In this document: piece by piece, positions 1 through 11,500 of the stretch
Position numbering within the stretch: position 1 is the stretch's first letter
Layout: each line of letters opens with the position of its first letter
The notes under the pieces: generated by a model
Told to the model about the DNA's origin: nothing
The model's database searches: none
Seen by the model: only the letters and a program-made list of their open reading frames with translations
Translations under genes and position numbers: made by a program
From: Bremerella sp. JC817
Lineage (GTDB): Bacteria; Planctomycetota; Planctomycetia; Pirellulales; Pirellulaceae
DNA: 64,000 nucleotides
Direction: 5' to 3'
NCBI RefSeq assembly: GCF_040718835.1
Contig: NZ_JBFEFG010000274.1
Coordinates: forward strand, 806,001 to 870,000

Positions 1-1
1 G

Positions 2-772
2 GTGAAAGACGCCCTGACCGCCGAGACAGTCCACCGTGCCTTGCACAACGCGATCGAGAAAGTGACGATGACCCGTAATCTTTTGGCTCAGCAGAAAGAA
101 CTGCGGGATTTCGCCCACATGGCCGCGCATGATCTGCAAGCGCCCCTGCGGCGGATTGCGCAGCTCTCCGAGTTTCTGCAGGAAGACTTGGAAGGCTCGT
201 TGAATGAGAAGTCAGCGACGCACTTGGAGATGATCGCCACCAATGCGACGCGTTTGCAATCGCTGGTGAAGAACTTGATTGACTATGCCCGGCATGGCTC
301 TTCCGAGACACCGCTACGCGAGGTTTCCCTTCAACAAGTCGTCGCAGCGGCGATACAAAACCTGGAAGTCGTAATTCAGGAAGCCAATGCGCAGGTCACC
401 GTAGGCGAAATGCCCTCGATCATGGGGGATGAAGTCATGCTGATCCTGCTGTTTCAGAACCTGGTCTCCAACGCGATCAAATTTAGGGATAAGCGAGTTC
501 CCGAAATCCGTATCAATGCGATGCATGAATCCTCGCAGTGGACAATCGAAATCGCCGATAATGGTATAGGAATCGCTGAGAAAGACATCGATACGATTTT
601 TGCTCCGTTCAAACGCTTACATTCTCAGCGGGAATTCGAGGGCTCTGGCATTGGTCTGGCAACTTGTCGCAAGATTGTCGACCAACACCAAGGTAAGATC
701 TGGGCAAGATCGAAGCAGGGCGAGGGGACGACTCTGTATGTGTCGTTTCCGGATACCGTCTCAACTTCGTAA
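2..772 (+). CDS. Histidine kinase, C-terminal part (cut by window edge)
   Basis: The visible part is the catalytic core of a sensor histidine kinase. A HisKA dimerisation helix carries the phospho-accepting His in [11 protein letters not shown] (about residue 43), followed by an N box (LVSNAIKFRD), a G1 box (IADNGIGI) and a G2 box (GSGIGLATC). It would autophosphorylate on His and pass the phosphate to a receiver; the nearest is the stand-alone receiver that starts 180 bases downstream. The reading frame is open to the left edge of the window and begins here at a GTG that is probably internal, so sensor domains should lie outside. The 'HDLQAPLR' type of H-box is shared with the kinase at 2639-5908, which suggests the cluster arose by duplication. 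Confidence 0.88.
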   Translation: MKDALTAETVHRALHNAIEKVTMTRNLLAQQKELRDFAHMAAHDLQAPLRRIAQLSEFLQEDLEGSLNEKSATHLEMIATNATRLQSLVKNLIDYARHGSSETPLREVSLQQVVAAAIQNLEVVIQEANAQVTVGEMPSIMGDEVMLILLFQNLVSNAIKFRDKRVPEIRINAMHESSQWTIEIADNGIGIAEKDIDTIFAPFKRLHSQREFEGSGIGLATCRKIVDQHQGKIWARSKQGEGTTLYVSFPDTVSTS

Positions 773-952
773 ATAATTGCGCGGCTACTAGCGAGCTTCG
801 CGCAATTGGCGATAGAAATGCGCATCGGACATAATAGTTTTCCGATAAACACACAGCACATAGATATACATTTACCCCTCTTGCCGTTGCCCCCCAGGCT
901 TTGCAACGATATCGCAAGCGAAAGCACCCATTTTTTCCCCACAGGAGTCGGC

Positions 953-1387
953 ATGGTTTCTCATCAGGTGCGAATTCTGCTCGTCGATGACGACGACGTC
1001 GATGCGGACGTCATTCGCCGTGCCATCGACAAGCAGCGCATTGCAAACCCCATGGTCAGGGCACGCGACGGAATCGAAGCGCTGGAGATCTTGCGTGGAG
1101 AAACAGCAGAAGGCCGGCTATTGCGGCCTTATTTGATCCTGCTAGACCTCAATATGCCGCGAATGAACGGCATCGAGTTCCTGCATGAACTGCGAGACGA
1201 CTCGAAGCTGCACGACAGTATCGTCTTCGTTCTTTCGACTTCAGACGACGATCGTGATGTACTGCAGGCTTATGAAAAGCACGTTGCTGGCTATTTGAAA
1301 AAAGGCAAGTTCGGTGAGCCGTTTATCGAACACCTCAACATGTTGAAACTGTATTGGCGATATATCGAATTTCCACCGGAGCGGTAG
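953..1387 (+). CDS. Single-domain response regulator (Rcp1-like)
   Basis: A 144-residue stand-alone receiver with no output domain. The acidic pocket (LLVDDDDVD), the phospho-accepting Asp (LILLDLNMP), the switch Ser/Thr (LSTS) and the Lys (YLKKGKF) are all present, so it should be phosphorylatable. It resembles the Rcp1 family of receivers that pair with phytochrome-type kinases. I chose the ATG at 953 because AGGAG lies just upstream and the receiver fold starts at once; the frame is open for about 150 bases further upstream but that stretch has no recognisable protein sequence. It follows the histidine kinase at the left edge and may be its partner. Confidence 0.9.
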   Translation: MVSHQVRILLVDDDDVDADVIRRAIDKQRIANPMVRARDGIEALEILRGETAEGRLLRPYLILLDLNMPRMNGIEFLHELRDDSKLHDSIVFVLSTSDDDRDVLQAYEKHVAGYLKKGKFGEPFIEHLNMLKLYWRYIEFPPER

Positions 1388-1693
1388 TCAGGCTAGCACC
1401 CAAATTCGAATATTTTCCCGAAATTTTCCAGGTGGAACTTCAGAACCATCTTGAGTGATTCTTAAACGATCTGTAAAACATCTCGCACATATTAACGACG
1501 AGATGCGGGGAAGTGATTCCCGGCAGGTTTCCCAACCGGTTCGACTGGACGTCACGCTCTTGTCATGAAAGCAGCTGTCTTTTTAGGCGGTTATCCTGGC
1601 TCTCCAGGCTGCTTCGTGACGTTCCATACGGTAATTCTGCGAGTTCGGGTAGGACGATACCCGAAAGTATTCGACAGGAAAGGAAACCAAGCT
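1388..1693 (+). promoter_or_regulatory. Leader of the first CsrA-receiver gene with GGA-loop hairpin
   Basis: This 306-base stretch between the receiver gene and the CsrA-receiver gene holds no convincing gene. Its last 50 bases contain a 7-bp hairpin (TTCGGGT at 1644-1650 pairing with ACCCGAA at 1659-1665) whose 8-base loop AGGACGAT carries a GGA. Two more GGA triplets (1677-1679 and 1682-1684) sit in the Shine-Dalgarno run in front of the ATG at 1694. A hairpin loop with GGA plus a second GGA at the ribosome site about 25 bases away is the classical layout of a CsrA-bound mRNA leader. Autoregulation by the encoded protein is inference. Confidence 0.5.
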
Positions 1694-2458
1694 ATGCTCG
1701 TTCTCTCTCGAAGCCCCAACGAATCGATCGAATTTCCTGGACTCGGGGTTAGCATCAAAGTGCTACAACTCTCGAAGTCTCGAGTTCGCCTCGGTATCCA
1801 CGCCCCCCGCGAGATCGCCGTTCGCCGCCACGAACTGCCGCCAGACGACTTCAGTGGCCTGCCATGCAATCAAAAGCCCATCGAACTCTCTCCCATTAAC
1901 CAGCAGCTTCAAGCCGCGATCCATGCCCTGGAAAAGGTGCAACTGGCCGCCGAAATAACCGATTCGGATCACGTCTTCGCCTTACTGACACGGATCATCC
2001 GCGAGTTGGAAGTCCTGGAAGCCCAGGTCGCCAGTTGCCTGCCACCGGTAGCCATGCCAACCAACAAGCAAGTTCGTCGTGCGTTGGTGGTCGACGACAA
2101 CGAGAACGAAGCCAGGCTACTGGCCAGCTTTCTCAAGCTGAAAGACTTCGAGGTTGATTCGGTCCTCAATGGTGCCGCGGCGATTGAATATCTCAGTAGC
2201 AATCAACTTCCAGACGTTGTCCTTCTGGACATGAATATGCCGAAATTCAACGGCGGCTGGACCGTTCGCGAGATCCGGCGCAACGCTCGCTTTGAAGACA
2301 TCAAGGTCTTCGCGGTTAGCGGAATTCACCCCATTGAATATGGCGTCGAAGTTGGGCCTGGTGGCTGCGATCGCTGGTTTCAGAAGCCTCTCAACCCGGC
2401 TCGGCTGGTCGAAGAGATGCTCAGCGGGAATAACCTCGGCCAAACGGTTTTGAACTAA
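1694..2458 (+). CDS. CsrA-receiver fusion protein (first copy)
   Basis: A 254-residue protein that opens with a complete CsrA/RsmA domain (residues 1 to about 50: MLVLSRSPNESIEF, then RVRLGIHAPREIAVRRHEL). The residues that contact RNA in E. coli CsrA are kept: Leu4 and Arg6 in strand 1 and the Arg of the last strand (IAVRR). A helical linker (about 60-130) leads to an intact receiver domain (VVDDNE, phospho-Asp in VVLLDMNMP, switch Ser in FAVSG, Lys in FQKPLNP). CsrA binds GGA motifs in mRNA leaders as a dimer, so the expected role is phosphorylation-controlled post-transcriptional regulation; that coupling is inferred. The start is fixed by the CsrA N-terminus and by AGGAAAGGAA upstream. 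A paralogue lies at 12876-13655. Confidence 0.85.
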   Translation: MLVLSRSPNESIEFPGLGVSIKVLQLSKSRVRLGIHAPREIAVRRHELPPDDFSGLPCNQKPIELSPINQQLQAAIHALEKVQLAAEITDSDHVFALLTRIIRELEVLEAQVASCLPPVAMPTNKQVRRALVVDDNENEARLLASFLKLKDFEVDSVLNGAAAIEYLSSNQLPDVVLLDMNMPKFNGGWTVREIRRNARFEDIKVFAVSGIHPIEYGVEVGPGGCDRWFQKPLNPARLVEEMLSGNNLGQTVLN

Positions 2459-2638
2459 CCCTCAAAGTTCGCCTATTCCGAGGTTCTCCACCATAGGCAA
2501 TCATCGCAGATCAGAACGCGACAATTTCCTTGGTATTCACGATCTTACGACAGTGACATGTGGAGTTCTGAATAGGAAGCGGATATTCTATTGCTAACAT
2601 AAGTAAGCGAAATTACTTCGCTATTAAGGCAATATTGA

Positions 2639-5600
2639 ATGTGCGCTGACAGTCCCCCAGACGAGCAACCTCACGATGAGCTTTCCTCGTCTGTTGAGCC
2701 GTTTTACGTCGTAGGTATTGGTGCCTCGGCGGGTGGCCTGGAATCACTCGAACTCTTTTTCGACCACACCCCAACGATCAGCGGTGTCGCGTTCGTGGTG
2801 GTTCAGCATCTTTCCCCCGATTTCAAGAGCCTGATGGATCAGCTCTTGGCTCGACACACCCAGATTCAAATCTTCCGTGTAGAAGATGGGATGCGTGTGC
2901 AACCCAACGCCATTTATCTTCTGCAACCGAAGCACGATATCACGATCGAAGATGGCATCCTGCGGCTCACCAAGCACGAGCCAGACATGGGGATGAAGCT
3001 GCCGATCGACGTTTTCTTCAAGTCGCTGGCAAAAGATCTCGGCGACAGAGCCATCGGCGTGGTGCTTTCCGGGACCGGCTCCGATGGATCGCGCGGCATT
3101 CGACATATCCATAGTGCTGGTGGCCTGGTCGTCATCCAAGACAACGAGTCGGCCGCCTTCGACGGCATGCCCCGCGCTGCCGCTTCGACCGGGATTGCCG
3201 ACGTGGTCTGCCGTCCCCAGACGATGCCTTCCAAAATCCTGGAATACGTCAACAATCCAGAGCAATTCAAACGTGGCCAGGTAGAAGATCCTTCCGATCC
3301 GGCAGAAGGGGAACTCGAGGCGTTGTTTCGGTTGTTCCGTCAACGCTTCGGTATCGACTTCGCGCACTACAAGGCGGCAACCATCCAGCGGCGGATTGAA
3401 CGCCGGATGCAGTTGTCGCAAGCCACCGAGCTGTCGTCTTATCTCGATAAGTTGGCGACCAACACCGAAGAGCTCGATCTGTTGTATCGAGACCTGTTGG
3501 TCGAAGTTACGCAGTTCTTCCGCGATCCAGAAGCGTTCCGCCGCCTGGAAACCGATGTCATCCCTAAGATGATCGCCGAATGTGCTAGTGACGACGAGAT
3601 CCGCGTCTGGATCTCCGGCTGCGCGACAGGGGAAGAAGCATATTCGATCGCGATGCTGCTGCATGACGAAGCCGATCGGATGCAACGTTCGGTCAACGTA
3701 AAGATCTTCGCCAGCGACGTTCATCAAAAGTCGATGGAGATCGCCAGCTCCGCTGTCTTCGCGCCGAAGACGATGGAGAATGTCCCGGGTCGGTTTCGCG
3801 AGAAGTACTTCACGCAGCATGGCGACTTTTATCACGTGAAGCCTGAAATTCGCCGCATGGTGGTGTTCGCTCGGCACGACCTGACGCGCGACCCTCCCTT
3901 TACGCGAATCAACCTGCTCAGTTGCCGCAACGTGCTGATCTATCTCGAACCAGAAATTCAACGCCGCATCCTGGCGATGTTCCACTTTGGTTTACGGGTC
4001 GGTGGAACGTTGATGCTTGGCCCAAGCGAAACAGTCGGCACGCTGTCGAAGGAATTCGAGGTCGTTGACCAGCATTGGCGAATCTATCGCAAGCTGCGTG
4101 ACATTCGTCTGCCTGAGTCGGCTCGCATGCCCCTTAGCCCACCACCCGCGGCGATCTCGCAAGGTCGCTCGACCATTGGCAACGGAAACACCAAAGTTGA
4201 AGACGCCTGGTTTCTACCAGGAGCTTACGAAGACCTGCTTGCCAAGTATGTGCCGCCCAGTTTGCTGGTGAACGAATTTTACGAACTGGTGCACACCTTC
4301 GGCGACGCCCGCAAGATGCTGGTTCAACCTCCGGGGCGAACCACGCTCGATGTTTCGCGAATGGTCGACGGCGACCTGCAGACCGCATTGACGGCTGCTT
4401 TACATCGGGCGAACCAGAAAGAAGAATCGGTCACCTTCAAAGGGGTCAATTCGGCAACTCCCCTTGGAATGAAGCGCCTCGACGTCCGCGTCGAGCCTTA
4501 CTTCAAAGGCACGCGAAAGCTGTTCCTGATTTGCCTGGAAGAACAGCTTCCAGAAGCGACGGTCGGAGTAGAATCGAAGAACGCGGTCGAGTTTTCCGAA
4601 GAACGTGTCGGACGTGTCGAAGAGCTGGAACGCGAACTCGATCATACGCGTCAATCGCTGCAGACGACGGTGGAAGAGCTGGAAACCAGCAACGAAGAGC
4701 TGCAATCGACCAATGAAGAGTTGATCGCCTCGAACGAAGAACTGCAGAGCACGAACGAGGAACTGCACAGCGTCAATGAAGAGCTGTACACGGTGAACTC
4801 CGAGTACCAGCGCAAGATCGACGAGTTGACGGCGTTGACCAACGACCTCGACAACCTGCTCGAAAACACCGATATCGGGACAATCTTCCTCGACAACGAT
4901 TTGCGGATTCGCAAGTTTACGCCGGCGATTGCTTCCGCGTTTAATGTCGTCGAACATGACATCGGGCGTCCCATCCAGCACATCAGCTATAACCTGGTGA
5001 GTACGGATCTACTGTCCGATCTGGATCGGGTCATCTCGACCGGCGAAGCAATCGAAAAGGAGGTTCGCAGTCGTGATGGGCGTTCGTTCCTGAAGAGAAT
5101 TCGCCCCTACTTCAACGAGGCCGAGAAGTCTGACGGTCTGGTGCTAACCTTCGACGATATCACGGCGGTCAAAGCGGCGGCCAGCCTCGTCGAGCGTGCC
5201 GAAGAAGACCTGGCGATCAATCAGCGAGAGCTGCAGCAGTTCGCCTACGCGGTCTCGCACGACTTGCAGGCACCATTGCGGCACATTCAAGAGTTCCTCG
5301 ATCGCTTCGAGGAAGAAAGCCCCTCGATTGAAGAGACAAAAGCCAACGTCGATGGCATTCGCAATTCCTCTCGGCGAATGCAGCGGATGATCGAAGCGTT
5401 GCTGGCCTATTCACGGGTCAACACACACGGCAACGAATTTAATGCCGTCTCGCTGGAAGATGTCATGGAGACTGCCATCGGCAATCTCTCTGAACTGACC
5501 CAGAAAACAGGAGCTTCGATTACATGCGAGTCATTGCCGCAGATTCGAGGTGACCGCGTTCAGTTGATCACCTGTTTTGAAGAGCTACTGCGAAATGCAC

Positions 5601-5908
5601 TCAAATTTCGAAACGACGTGCCACCCAAGATTCATATCGGATGTCGTGTCCGGGATGGAGGCTGGTTGCTTTCAATTCACGACAATGGAATCGGGATCGA
5701 ACAACGACATTACGATCGAATCTTTGTAATCTTCCAACGACTAGGATTCAAAGAAGATGCCGAAGGCATCGGCTTGGGGCTCGCCCTCTGTCGACGCGTC
5801 CTCGAACGGCATCGAGGTTGGATTTGGGTCGAATCGACCCCGGGGCGTGGCAGCACGTTCTTTGTCCAGTTACCCCGTGGCGAATCGCCCAACGGGCGCA
5901 GTGCATGA
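2639..5908 (+). CDS. CheB-CheR-PAS-histidine kinase fusion
   Basis: A 1089-residue multidomain protein. The CheB methylesterase domain (about 22-200) has its triad Ser30 in GIGASAGG, His57 in VQHLSP and Asp149 in GTGSDGS. The CheR methyltransferase domain (about 225-490) has its SAM motif in [19 protein letters not shown]-like segment follows (510-650), then a heptad coiled coil rich in repeated NEEL units (660-737), a PAS domain (737-845), HisKA with the His in [11 protein letters not shown] (about 872), and HATPase_c ending near 1080. Such fusions are thought to couple reversible glutamate methylation to a kinase, but their substrates are mostly unknown; no MCP receptor gene is visible here. 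It starts at ATG 2639 and ends 11 bases before the next paralogue, so the two are probably co-transcribed. Confidence 0.93.
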   Translation: MCADSPPDEQPHDELSSSVEPFYVVGIGASAGGLESLELFFDHTPTISGVAFVVVQHLSPDFKSLMDQLLARHTQIQIFRVEDGMRVQPNAIYLLQPKHDITIEDGILRLTKHEPDMGMKLPIDVFFKSLAKDLGDRAIGVVLSGTGSDGSRGIRHIHSAGGLVVIQDNESAAFDGMPRAAASTGIADVVCRPQTMPSKILEYVNNPEQFKRGQVEDPSDPAEGELEALFRLFRQRFGIDFAHYKAATIQRRIERRMQLSQATELSSYLDKLATNTEELDLLYRDLLVEVTQFFRDPEAFRRLETDVIPKMIAECASDDEIRVWISGCATGEEAYSIAMLLHDEADRMQRSVNVKIFASDVHQKSMEIASSAVFAPKTMENVPGRFREKYFTQHGDFYHVKPEIRRMVVFARHDLTRDPPFTRINLLSCRNVLIYLEPEIQRRILAMFHFGLRVGGTLMLGPSETVGTLSKEFEVVDQHWRIYRKLRDIRLPESARMPLSPPPAAISQGRSTIGNGNTKVEDAWFLPGAYEDLLAKYVPPSLLVNEFYELVHTFGDARKMLVQPPGRTTLDVSRMVDGDLQTALTAALHRANQKEESVTFKGVNSATPLGMKRLDVRVEPYFKGTRKLFLICLEEQLPEATVGVESKNAVEFSEERVGRVEELERELDHTRQSLQTTVEELETSNEELQSTNEELIASNEELQSTNEELHSVNEELYTVNSEYQRKIDELTALTNDLDNLLENTDIGTIFLDNDLRIRKFTPAIASAFNVVEHDIGRPIQHISYNLVSTDLLSDLDRVISTGEAIEKEVRSRDGRSFLKRIRPYFNEAEKSDGLVLTFDDITAVKAAASLVERAEEDLAINQRELQQFAYAVSHDLQAPLRHIQEFLDRFEEESPSIEETKANVDGIRNSSRRMQRMIEALLAYSRVNTHGNEFNAVSLEDVMETAIGNLSELTQKTGASITCESLPQIRGDRVQLITCFEELLRNALKFRNDVPPKIHIGCRVRDGGWLLSIHDNGIGIEQRHYDRIFVIFQRLGFKEDAEGIGLGLALCRRVLERHRGWIWVESTPGRGSTFFVQLPRGESPNGRSA

Positions 5909-5919
5909 GATGACCAAGC

Positions 5920-8478
5920 ATGAACGATAATGTTGAAGGCCAAAATGGTTCGCCAGATGCGCCGGCAAACAAGCCATCCTACGTCGTAGGTATTGGTGCG
6001 TCGGCCGGCGGACTGGAAGCGTTGGAGCGTTTGTTCGACAACATGCCCAAAGATAGTGGCATGGCATTCGTCATTGTCCAGCATCTCTCACCGGACTTCA
6101 AAAGCCTGATGGACGAGCTCCTTGCTCGTCGAACCGATATTCAGATCTATCGCGTAGAAGATGGCATGGAGCTTCAGGCCAATGCCATCTATTTGATTCC
6201 CCCCAAGAAGAACATGAAGCTGGCCGGCGGTGCGCTTCACCTGTCCGATCAGGACCTCGGTGCCTTGAATCTGCCTATCGATATTTTCTTTCGCTCGCTG
6301 GCGGAAGATGCACGCGAAAAGGCGATCGCGGTCGTCCTTTCCGGCACCGGCAGCGATGGCTCGCGCGGGATTCTCGACATTCATGAAGCTGGCGGCCTGG
6401 TGGTTGTTCAGTCAATTCAATCGGCCGCGTTCGATGGCATGCCCCGCAGTGCGTTAGGTACCGGCATCGTCGATGTGATCTGCCCGCCTGATAGTATCGC
6501 CGCCCGAATTTTAGAATACATCCAAAGTCCAGCGACGTTTATCGATCAGGGCGATCCGGAAGATGTCGACTGCGAATCGAGCGAACTGCTGACAATCTTC
6601 AAGCTGTTCCGGAATCAGTATGGCATCGACTTTAGCATGTACAAACCGACGACGATCGTTCGTCGCATTGAACGTCGCGTCAAGCTGTCCCGCTGCTCGT
6701 CGCTGCTAGAGTACTCGAAGCTTGTCGAAGGAGACTCGCGCGAACTCGACGTGCTGTATCGCGATCTGCTGGTTGAAGTCACCCAGTTCTTCCGCGATCT
6801 CGAAGCGTTCCAAAAGCTGCGTCATTCGGTGTTCCCTGAACTGGTCGAACGCGCTGCCGAGCAGGGAGAACTGCGAATCTGGGTCCCTGGTTGTGCTACC
6901 GGTGAAGAAGCCTATTCGCTGGCGATGCTCGCCCAGGAATGCATCGAACGCCAGGGCTCGAAAGTCGATCTGAAGCTATTCGCCTCCGACGTCCACCAGA
7001 CATCGATGGAAACGGCCAGTTCCGGCGTCTACTCGTCCGCCTCGGTATCACGGATGCCGATTGAGTTCCGCGATCGATTTTTCACGCGAATTGGCGACTT
7101 GTATCACATCTCGAACGATCTGCGTCAGAAGGTGATTTTCGCACCGCACGACATCACGAAGGACCCACCATTCACGCGTATCGATTTGATCAGCTGCCGG
7201 AATGTGTTGATCTATTTCAACCAGGATGTTCAGAAACGTGTCTTATCGCTGTTTCATTTTGGCCTGAACGTCGGCGGGGCGTTGTTCCTTGGACCGAGCG
7301 AAAGTATCGGCGAGTTGGAACGTGAGCTGGAACCGATCGATCGTCAGTGGCGAATCTATCGCAAACTTCGCAACGTTCGCCTGGCCGACACCGGTCCGAT
7401 TTCGCCACAGCCACCGCTCAACCGGGTTGTTTTCAGCCGCCCATCATTCGTCGCCACCCAGACCCGAAGCGACAAATCGATTCTGGTGCCGGAAGTCTAC
7501 GACCACTTGCTGGCCAAGTATGTGCCCCCCAGCCTTTTAATTAATCAATACCTGGAACTGGTCCATTCGTTTGGTGACGCACGCCGCCTGCTGGTTCAGC
7601 CGGAAGGCAAGGCAACGCTTGACGTCCTGCGGATGGTGGAAGGCGACCTTCGCACGGCCCTCAATGCGGCACTTCACAAAGCTTCGACCAGCGGTAGCAC
7701 AGTCGTCTTCGAAGGCGTCCGCGTTCGAAGCCTCAGTGAGCAAAGCTTTTACCGAATCGTCGCGGAACCTTATCTCAAGGGGAACGAAAAGATGTTCCTG
7801 GTTTCGCTGGAATTGATGGCTGTTCCACAGCCCGTGGAAGATACCGAAGCACTCCCGTTCGATTCGGCGGATCAAACGGCCCAGCGAATCTCTAGCCTCG
7901 AACGAGAACTGGATTACACCAAGGAAACACTTCAAGCGACCGTCGAAGAGCTGGAAACCAGCAACGAAGAATTGCAATCTGCCAACGAAGAGCTGGTTGC
8001 CTCGAACGAGGAGTTGCAAAGCACCAACGAAGAACTGCACGGGGTCAACGAGGAGCTGTTCACGGTCAATGCCGAGCACCAAAAGAAGATCACGGAACTC
8101 ACGCAGTTGACCGAAGACATGGATCATCTGCTGAAGAGCACGCGGATCGGCACGATCTTTCTGGATACCGATTTAAGAATCCGCAAGTTTACGGCAGAAG
8201 CAAAAACGGCATTTCATATCCTCGACCAGGATGTGGGACGCCCGATCAGCCACATCGCTCATAATTTGAAAGATGTCGAGCTCGTGGAAGAAGCTCTCGA
8301 GGTCTTGCGCAGCAAACATCCGATCGAACGGGCCATTGAGTCGCGTGATGGTGGAGCGTACTTGATGCGGTTATTGCCCTACGAGGGAAGCCGCGGCGTA
8401 GACGGCATTGTGCTGACTTTAATCGATACCACCAAGATCCTGTCGCTACATCGCCAGCTAGAACGGCAAGATGACTAG
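5920..8478 (+). CDS. CheB-CheR-PAS protein without a kinase
   Basis: An 852-residue paralogue of its upstream neighbour that ends after the PAS domain. CheB is intact (Ser28 in GIGASAGG, His in VQHLSP, Asp in GTGSDGSRG). CheR carries [15 protein letters not shown]. The PAS-like segment, the NEEL-repeat coiled coil (about 660-735) and the PAS domain (about 740-845) align with the first copy. There is no HisKA or ATPase; the protein ends at LERQDD and a new gene starts 79 bases later. The stop falls at a domain boundary, so this reads as a stable domain architecture and not as a frameshift. It may dimerise with the flanking kinase-bearing paralogues through the shared coiled coil and PAS domains; that is inference. 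Confidence 0.93.
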   Translation: MNDNVEGQNGSPDAPANKPSYVVGIGASAGGLEALERLFDNMPKDSGMAFVIVQHLSPDFKSLMDELLARRTDIQIYRVEDGMELQANAIYLIPPKKNMKLAGGALHLSDQDLGALNLPIDIFFRSLAEDAREKAIAVVLSGTGSDGSRGILDIHEAGGLVVVQSIQSAAFDGMPRSALGTGIVDVICPPDSIAARILEYIQSPATFIDQGDPEDVDCESSELLTIFKLFRNQYGIDFSMYKPTTIVRRIERRVKLSRCSSLLEYSKLVEGDSRELDVLYRDLLVEVTQFFRDLEAFQKLRHSVFPELVERAAEQGELRIWVPGCATGEEAYSLAMLAQECIERQGSKVDLKLFASDVHQTSMETASSGVYSSASVSRMPIEFRDRFFTRIGDLYHISNDLRQKVIFAPHDITKDPPFTRIDLISCRNVLIYFNQDVQKRVLSLFHFGLNVGGALFLGPSESIGELERELEPIDRQWRIYRKLRNVRLADTGPISPQPPLNRVVFSRPSFVATQTRSDKSILVPEVYDHLLAKYVPPSLLINQYLELVHSFGDARRLLVQPEGKATLDVLRMVEGDLRTALNAALHKASTSGSTVVFEGVRVRSLSEQSFYRIVAEPYLKGNEKMFLVSLELMAVPQPVEDTEALPFDSADQTAQRISSLERELDYTKETLQATVEELETSNEELQSANEELVASNEELQSTNEELHGVNEELFTVNAEHQKKITELTQLTEDMDHLLKSTRIGTIFLDTDLRIRKFTAEAKTAFHILDQDVGRPISHIAHNLKDVELVEEALEVLRSKHPIERAIESRDGGAYLMRLLPYEGSRGVDGIVLTLIDTTKILSLHRQLERQDD

Positions 8479-8496
8479 CATCAACCCATAGAACCG

Positions 8497-8514
8497 CTGA
8501 CCTTCCTTGGTCAG
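8497..8514 (+). terminator. Small hairpin between two CheB-CheR genes
   Basis: CTGACC-TTCCTT-GGTCAG forms a 6-bp stem with a 6-base loop, followed by GTGTTTCG. The uridine tract is poor, so it may be a weak terminator, an RNA-stability element, or chance. Confidence 0.25.
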
Positions 8515-8557
8515 GTGTTTCGCACGTTGAACTGTATTTTATTGGGGGCAACACAAC

Positions 8558-11500
8558 GTGAAAGACAATGACTCGCAGGCTTCAGATTTGAACGAAGGAC
8601 CCTTCGTCGTGGGCATCGGTGCCTCGGCTGGTGGCCTCGAAGCACTCGAGCGATTCTTCAAAGGGGTCCACGGCGACCTGCCGGTTGCATTCGTCGTCGT
8701 TCAACATCTTTCGCCTGAGCAGCCCAGCATGATGGACCACCTGCTGAAGCGATACACGTCGCTTCCGGTCCAACAAGCGACTCACAAGCTGCAGGTACAA
8801 CCCAACCATATTTACCTGATCCCGCCCGGCAAAGACATGATCTTGTCGAACGGCATGCTATTGATTGCGGACCGTTCACCTCAGAACGGTTTGTCGCTGC
8901 CTATCGACCAGTTCTTTCGCTCGCTGGCACAAGACCGGGGTCGTCGAGCGATAGGGATCATTCTTTCAGGAACTGGAACCGATGGCTCGCGTGGCATCTG
9001 TGAAATCCACGCCGCTGGCGGCTTGATTCTGGCCCAAGACAGCGAGACTGCGGCGTTTAATGGCATGCCAATCGCCGCCACGCAGACGGGGGTTGTGGAC
9101 ACGGTCCTCCCGCCAGAGAAGATGCCGCACGAGATCCAAGAGTTCATCTCGCGTCCGTTTAGTGTTCTGGAAAAAGAATTGCGCCATGTACCGACAACTT
9201 CCAACGACGCCAACGTCCACACGATTTTTCGTATGCTTCGCAATCGGTTTGGGATCGACTTCTCGCACTACAAAGATGGGACGATTTCTCGCCGCATCGA
9301 GCGTCGCCTGATGCTCAATGAGATCTACGATCTCGATCGCTACGTTGGCCTTCTCGACGAAGACGATCAGGAACTCGAAAAGCTCTATCGAGACCTGTTG
9401 ATCGGCGTGACGCGATTTTTTCGTGATCCGGAAGCCTTCGAGGTGGTTCATCAGGAAGTCATTCGTCCGTTAATCCTCAAAGCGAATCCGCAGAACGAAC
9501 TCCGGTTCTGGGTCGCAGGTGCGGGAACCGGGCAAGAGGCCTATTCCCTGGCAATGTTCATCGCAGAGGAACTCGAGAAGCATCCCCACGCGATCCAGGT
9601 CCGAATCTTCGCGACCGATGTCCACGAGCGATCGCTGGAGATCGCGGCGCGGGGGCACTATTCCGAAGAATCGGTCGAACAGATTCCGGAGGAGTTGCTG
9701 GACAAGTACTTCATCAAACGCCGCGAGGGATACCAGGTATCGCCTCACCTGCGAAAGATGATTGTCTTCGCTCCCCACAACATCATTCGCGACGCTCCCT
9801 TCACCTTGATGGATTTCGTCAGTTGTCGAAATCTGTTGATCTACCTGCGACCCGAGTCGCAAAAGAAGGCACTTTCGCTGTTTCATTTCGCCCTGAAGGT
9901 GGGTGGCGAGCTTTGGCTCGGTCCGAGTGAGACCCTGGGCGAACTTGGCCGTGAGTTCGATGTTCTGCACGAACATTGGCGCATCTTTCAGAAACGTCGT
10001 GATGTTCGCATCCTGGCTGCGGAACGCGCCCCTGGTCAGATCGTGGGGCTCAATCGAACTGCGACCGCGAACCTGCCGGTTGTTCGGGGAACTGCCTCGC
10101 ATCAAATGGACATGTACGATCGGCTGCTGGAAGAATTCATGCCTCCCAGCATCCTGGTGACCGACAGCCGGGAACTGATGCATACCTTTTCGGGCGGAAG
10201 CAAGTTCCTGATCATGAAGGACGGTCCCCCAACGACCGACATCATCGAGTTGGTACAGCCTGACTTGAAAGTTCCTCTGCTGACCGCGTTACAACGGGCC
10301 ATTCGTGACCAGTCTCCCGTGGTGCTCGCCGGACTTCAATGCAAGGCATTTCCTGACGAAGAGATCCGCCTGGTAATCAAGCCTTTTTACAATCGGACGG
10401 CCAGTCGTCACGAGTACCTGATCATCTTCCAGTCGAACGAAGTTAAAAAGACCGATACGCAGATCCCGTCGATCGATATCGAAGGAATTTCGTGGGATCA
10501 GATTCAGGCGTTGGAATCGGAACTTCAGTTCGCGAAAGAAAGTCTTCAGGCGACGATCGAAGAGTTGGAGACCACCAACGAGGAGTTGCAGTCATCCAAC
10601 GAAGAACTGCTTGCCTCGAACGAGGAACTGCAGAGCACCAATGAAGAATTGAATTCGGTCAACGAGGAACTCTATACGGTAAATGTCGAGCATCAACGGA
10701 AGATTGCCGAGCTGACAGAATTGACTGACGACATGGAGAACCTGCTCAACAGCACCGATGTCGATACGGTCTTCCTCGATCGCGAATTCCGGATCCGCAA
10801 GTTCACGCCTGGCATTGCCAAGACATTTAACTTGATCCCTCAGGACATCGGCCGTCGCATCGACAGCTTCACCCACAACGTCAAGAACCTGGCGTTGCTG
10901 GATGTCCTGGAGCGAGTCCTGCAGTCGGAAGACTCAATCGAACTGGAAGTCGGCGGACAGGACAATCAATGGTTCCTGATGCGGATACTTCCCTACATCT
11001 CGAAGTCAACCGTCGATGGTGTCGTGATGACGTTGATTGATATCACCACGTTGAAGAACGCTGAGCAGAAACTGACGGAACTATCGGAAATCGTCGAACA
11101 GTCTTCCGATGCGATTATACGCTTGGACCTGGATGGCATGATCCGCACCTGGAACCGTGGGGCCGCAGACCTTCTGGGATATCCCGAGGACCAGGTTATC
11201 GGCAAGCATTTCGCGATGCTGATGACCGACGAGTCGGAGCCCAGCGCCCAGTCGCTTCTGTATGAAGTCATGACGGGAAAATCGGTCAACGATCACTGCA
11301 TGATCTGGAAACATCGCAAAGGCCATCATCTCGAAGTATCGCTGCATGTCTCCCCCATTCGCGATACCGCCAAAGAAGTCTGTGGTGCGTCGGCCATCGC
11401 CCGCGACATTTCGGAACTGCGAAAAGCGGAAGACGAGATCCGAGATGCGGTTCGCCGCCGAGACCAGTTCTTGGCCATGTTGTCGCACGAACTTCGCAAT

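Noticed and set aside
2744..3985. A 413-codon minus-strand frame opposite the first CheB-CheR gene
   Set aside because: Shadow frame; the + strand has intact CheB and CheR motifs.
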